The translations under genes and the position numbers were made by a program. A DNA stretch of 7,366 bases from Acetobacteraceae bacterium. Lineage in GTDB: Bacteria; Pseudomonadota; Alphaproteobacteria; Acetobacterales; Acetobacteraceae. Below, piece after piece: positions 5,010-7,366 of this stretch; position 1 is the first letter of the stretch, and each line of letters starts with the position of its first letter. Under the pieces are notes generated by a model. It ran no database searches. It had not been told where the DNA came from and saw only the letters and a program-made list of their open reading frames with translations. The stretch spans positions 1 to 7,366 of the forward strand of contig CANFIE010000199.1 in assembly GCA_947446625.1 (NCBI GenBank). The letters are read 5' to 3'.

Positions 5010-6596
5010 TCACACGCTGCCCGGCAGCCGCCCCGGCTTGCCGAACAGCCAACCCTGGCCATAGCCAATGCCCAGCTCGCGCATTGCCGCGCATTCGGCC
5101 TCGGTCTCAATCCGCTCCGCCACCACCTGGGCGCCCACGGTGCGCGCCAGGTCCACCATGGCCACCAGAAAGCCCCGGTCCTGCGCGCTGCGCATGGCGT
5201 TGGTCACGTACAGCCCGTCAATCTTCACGTAGTCCACCTTGAAGATCCGCAGGTACCGAAACGCCGCGGCCCCGGCGCCAAAGTCATCAATGCACAGCGG
5301 CAGGCCACGTTCGCGCAGCGCCTCCACGGTCGCCACCGCCTCGGCCTCGTGCTCAATCTCGGCGGTCTCGGTGATCTCCACCAGCAGGCGCGGCACCAGC
5401 GCCGGCTCGGCATCCAGCAGCGCCAGCAGCCGGGTGCGGAATTCCACCGACTGCAATGAAAGCCCCGAGAGGTTGCAGGCTATCCGCGCCGCGCCGGCAC
5501 CGCGTGCCGCCTCGCACACCGTCTCCACCACCGCCCAGTCCAACTCCTCCGAGAGGCCCACCGTTTCCGCGAAGGTGACGAATTCCTGCGCCTGGGCCAG
5601 CGGCACCGCCTCGGTGGGGGTGGGGCGCAGCAGCGCTTCGTAATGGTGGGTCTGCCGGTCCTCCAGCCGCACAATGGGCTGGAAGGCCAGGCGGAAGCGC
5701 CGCTCGGCAATGGCGCGGCGCAGCGCTTCGGCCTTGGCGCAGGCCTGGGCCACAAAGCCGCTCAACCCACCGGAGAACCCCTCGGCCTCCAGCGCCGCGC
5801 CGCCACCCTGGGCAAAGCTGGCCAGGGCGTAGCGCAGCGCCCGCGTGGCCTGCAGCGGAGAAAGCCCGTCACCCTGCAAATCCAGGCTCTGGCTGGCCAC
5901 GGAACCCGCCACCCCGGCCTCGGCCAGCACTGCTTCCAGCCGGGCGCCAATGGCGGCCAGATCGGTCGCGGTGGTGGAAAGCACGCCATAGCGCCCGGCG
6001 GAAATCTCCCCGGCCAGGGCATCGCCGCTGGCCGCGCTCAGCACCGCGCCCAGCCGCGCGGCCAGTTCCGGCCGTGGGGTCAGCGGCCCATCCGGCCCGG
6101 CCAGTTCCAGCAGCCCCAGCGCGGCGGGTGAACCAGCCTGGCGCAGCCGCGCCTCGGCCGCCTGGGGCAGGGTGGCGCCGCTCGCCAACGCCTCGGCCCG
6201 CGGTGGGGCCACGGGCAGGGCGGCAATGGTCAGGCAGAAGCTGTCGCCATCGGGTTGCGGCAGCAACAGCCCGGCCAGGGCCACGCCGGTCTGCGCCGCA
6301 TCGGCCAGCCTGAAGCCGCTGGGCGGCAGCCGCCCGCGCGCCGCCAGCAGGCCAAAGGCGGTGGCGAAGGCGGGCCGGTCACCCGGCGCCAGCAACTCCT
6401 CCACCGGCCGGCCCATCCAGGCCTCGGCGGGCTGGCCGAACCTGTGTTGGAAGGTACCGGCGGCGAAGGTGATCCGCCCCGCCGCATCCGCCTCCAGCAG
6501 CAGCTCGGCGGCGGTGAAGGCATAGGCCAAAAACCGCTCACGCTCGGCCAGGCGCCGCAAGGGGGCCGGAGTGGCTGACTGGAAACTGCCCTGCAT
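5010..6596 (-). CDS. PAS - degenerate GGDEF - EAL protein (c-di-GMP phosphodiesterase-like)
   Basis: This 528-residue cytoplasmic protein has no predicted membrane segment. A PAS-like sensory domain occupies roughly 20-130 and a weak, degenerate GGDEF-like domain roughly 155-275. In the latter, the signature position reads SAGRYGVL, so it should not make c-di-GMP. A complete EAL domain (about 295-520) hydrolyses c-di-GMP to pGpG. The catalytic and metal-binding set looks intact: Glu320 (YEALLRP), Asn375 (CNLSG), Glu407 (EITET), Asp437-Asp438 (DDFGAG), Lys458 (VKIDG), Glu494 (AERIET) and Gln514 (GQGWLFG). The ATG at 6596 is preferred; a GTG directly before it at 6599 is the alternative. An AGGG ribosome site lies 4 nt before the ATG and is part of a potential hairpin. 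The gene follows DUF3501 on the same strand about 70 nt downstream, so co-transcription is possible. The PAS ligand is unknown. Confidence 0.9.
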   Translation of the reverse strand: MQGSFQSATPAPLRRLAERERFLAYAFTAAELLLEADAAGRITFAAGTFQHRFGQPAEAWMGRPVEELLAPGDRPAFATAFGLLAARGRLPPSGFRLADAAQTGVALAGLLLPQPDGDSFCLTIAALPVAPPRAEALASGATLPQAAEARLRQAGSPAALGLLELAGPDGPLTPRPELAARLGAVLSAASGDALAGEISAGRYGVLSTTATDLAAIGARLEAVLAEAGVAGSVASQSLDLQGDGLSPLQATRALRYALASFAQGGGAALEAEGFSGGLSGFVAQACAKAEALRRAIAERRFRLAFQPIVRLEDRQTHHYEALLRPTPTEAVPLAQAQEFVTFAETVGLSEELDWAVVETVCEAARGAGAARIACNLSGLSLQSVEFRTRLLALLDAEPALVPRLLVEITETAEIEHEAEAVATVEALRERGLPLCIDDFGAGAAAFRYLRIFKVDYVKIDGLYVTNAMRSAQDRGFLVAMVDLARTVGAQVVAERIETEAECAAMRELGIGYGQGWLFGKPGRLPGSV

Positions 6597-6599
6597 CAC

Positions 6600-6636
6600 G
6601 CCCTGCGCGCCGTTGGAGGTGCAGCATGCGCAGGGC
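6600..6636 (-). promoter_or_regulatory. Inverted repeat that could hide the EAL gene ribosome binding site
   Basis: In the minus-strand transcript GCCCTGCGC (6636-6628) can pair perfectly with GCGCAGGGC (6608-6600) across a 19-nt loop. The second arm contains the AGGG used as Shine-Dalgarno and ends directly before the GTG/ATG start. Sequestration of the site is an inference. Confidence 0.45.
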
Positions 6637-6645
6637 TGGTTAGCG

Positions 6646-6659
6646 CCGGCTTAAGCCGG
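6646..6659. repeat. Perfect 14-bp palindrome CCGGCTTAAGCCGG
   Basis: Five GC pairs flank a TTAA centre, 9 bp beyond the DUF3501 stop codon. There is no following T-run on either strand, so it is not a canonical intrinsic terminator. It may be a weak hairpin between DUF3501 and the EAL gene, or an operator. Confidence 0.4.
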
Positions 6660-6667
6660 GGGCAGGC

Positions 6668-7255
6668 TCAGTCGAAGTCCTTGGCCAACTCGGCCCGCAC
6701 CGCTTCCGGCACAATGGCCATGTGGCCGTAATTCGGGTGGGTCAGCCCCAGCACCACCTCGGCCCCAGGCGTCTTGAAGCGGGCAATCTGTTCCGCCGTG
6801 AAGCTGAAATGCACGAACTGCACGCTGCTCGCCTTGCCCTCGGCGCTGGTGCGGTCCTGGTCGGCCTCGGGAATGCCGGGCACCACTTCGCCGAACACGC
6901 GCAGAAAGGCGCTCTCCTCAATGCCGCCCAGCCGGCCCAGCACATTCTTGCGCCGCACCGGGTCGTCGATCTCAATCATGAAGGTCGCCACCAGCTCGCG
7001 CCCCTGCGGCACCAGCGGGTTGTAGGCCATCAGCTCATCCGGCACCTGGGCGGCGCCGCCATTCTCAATCCAGCACATCTCCTGGACCTGGTGGCGCATG
7101 GTTTCCCAGCTCTCGAAGTAAAAGGTGATGTGCGGCCCCACCTCCACCCGGCGGTGGCGCTTCACGGCCGTGATCCGGCGGCGTTCCTCCGGGCGCTTCT
7201 GCGCCCAGACCTCACGCGGGAAAATATCCTCGGCGGTAATTTCGTGGCGGTTCAT
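6668..7255 (-). CDS. DUF3501 family protein
   Basis: This complete 195-residue soluble protein belongs to the DUF3501 family, whose biochemical role is unknown to me. Family-like blocks are the opening with ERRRITAVKRHRRVEVGPHI, the segment FYFESWETMRHQVQEMCWIE, the acidic stretch DELMAYNPLVPQGRELVATF, and the C-terminal VHFSFTAEQIARF with GLTHPNYGH. The ATG at 7255 follows an AAGG site by about 8 nt. An overlapping GTG at 7261 is less likely. The preceding gene stops at 7258, 2 bp away, so translation is probably coupled. DUF3501 genes are commonly found beside heterodisulfide-reductase-like iron-sulfur proteins and rubrerythrins, suggesting a redox or oxidative-stress role; that role is inferred from context. 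Confidence 0.85.
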   Translation of the reverse strand: MNRHEITAEDIFPREVWAQKRPEERRRITAVKRHRRVEVGPHITFYFESWETMRHQVQEMCWIENGGAAQVPDELMAYNPLVPQGRELVATFMIEIDDPVRRKNVLGRLGGIEESAFLRVFGEVVPGIPEADQDRTSAEGKASSVQFVHFSFTAEQIARFKTPGAEVVLGLTHPNYGHMAIVPEAVRAELAKDFD

Positions 7256-7257
7256 GG

Positions 7258-7366
7258 TCACACCTTTATGCCGTAAGCCTGGGCAATCAGCTGAATGGGA
7301 TGCGAGACCAGCTCGGGCACTGGCTGCCCCCCCAATCTGTCCACGCCCTGGTGAATGTGAAGCCCC
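7258..7366 (-). CDS. 3' end of an upstream gene, probably an Fe-S oxidoreductase (partial)
   Basis: Only the last 35 codons lie in the window; the 5' part is beyond the right edge. The readable tail contains HQGVDRLGGQPVPELV followed by SHPIQLIAQAYGIKV and a TGA at 7258-7260. A tail of the form HPIxLxAxAYGI resembles the C-terminus of the CCG-domain/GlpC-like iron-sulfur oxidoreductases that usually precede DUF3501. No cysteine cluster is within the visible part, so the call rests on the tail and on gene order. The 2-bp gap to the DUF3501 ATG indicates an operon. Confidence 0.5.
   Translation of the reverse strand, partial: GLHIHQGVDRLGGQPVPELVSHPIQLIAQAYGIKV

Noticed and set aside
5643..6131. 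Long plus-strand open frames opposite the EAL gene
   Set aside because: They have no domain features, and the minus-strand protein has a complete set of EAL catalytic residues.

Overview
The window reads as GC-rich alphaproteobacterial DNA. The Bug-type solute-binding protein, the PAS-GGDEF-EAL protein and the pairing of a DUF3501 gene with an iron-sulfur protein would fit the Rhodospirillales/Acetobacteraceae. That placement is inferred from gene content and base composition and is not proven.

Left part (1 to about 1120): a complete sugar-nucleotide epimerase (NAD-dependent extended SDR) on the minus strand, followed by a short non-coding leader.

Middle part (about 1120 to 3790): mobile debris. 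The C-terminal end of a large serine recombinase runs directly into an IS3-family element of 1269 bp (1525-2793). The first three bases of the IS left end supply the stop codon of the recombinase remnant. The IS has recognisable 26-bp terminal inverted repeats and an intact DDE OrfB. Its OrfA carries one extra G in a run of five, which breaks the frame, and no target duplication is visible. To the right of the IS lies an orphan helix-turn-helix protein resembling phage small terminase or packaging-type proteins. A short non-coding stretch with a near-palindrome and an 8-bp direct repeat follows. A tRNA-Glu(UUC) gene on the minus strand closes the region. The mobile debris lies on the 3' side of the tRNA, the arrangement expected if an element once integrated at its 3' end.

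Right part (about 3870 to 7366): more ordinary chromosomal genes. A TctC/Bug periplasmic binding protein (plus strand) meets a c-di-GMP phosphodiesterase-type protein (minus strand) with directly abutting stop codons. Upstream of the latter on the same strand is a DUF3501 gene. It is preceded, with 2 bp between them, by the 3' end of a gene that is probably the iron-sulfur oxidoreductase usually found beside DUF3501. These three minus-strand genes could form one transcription unit. A 9-bp GC stem overlaps the ribosome binding site of the EAL gene.

I found no convincing new multi-gene system. The points most worth a second look are the recombinase/IS junction, the frameshifted and TSD-less IS, the tRNA-Glu boundary, and the hairpin over the EAL gene start.
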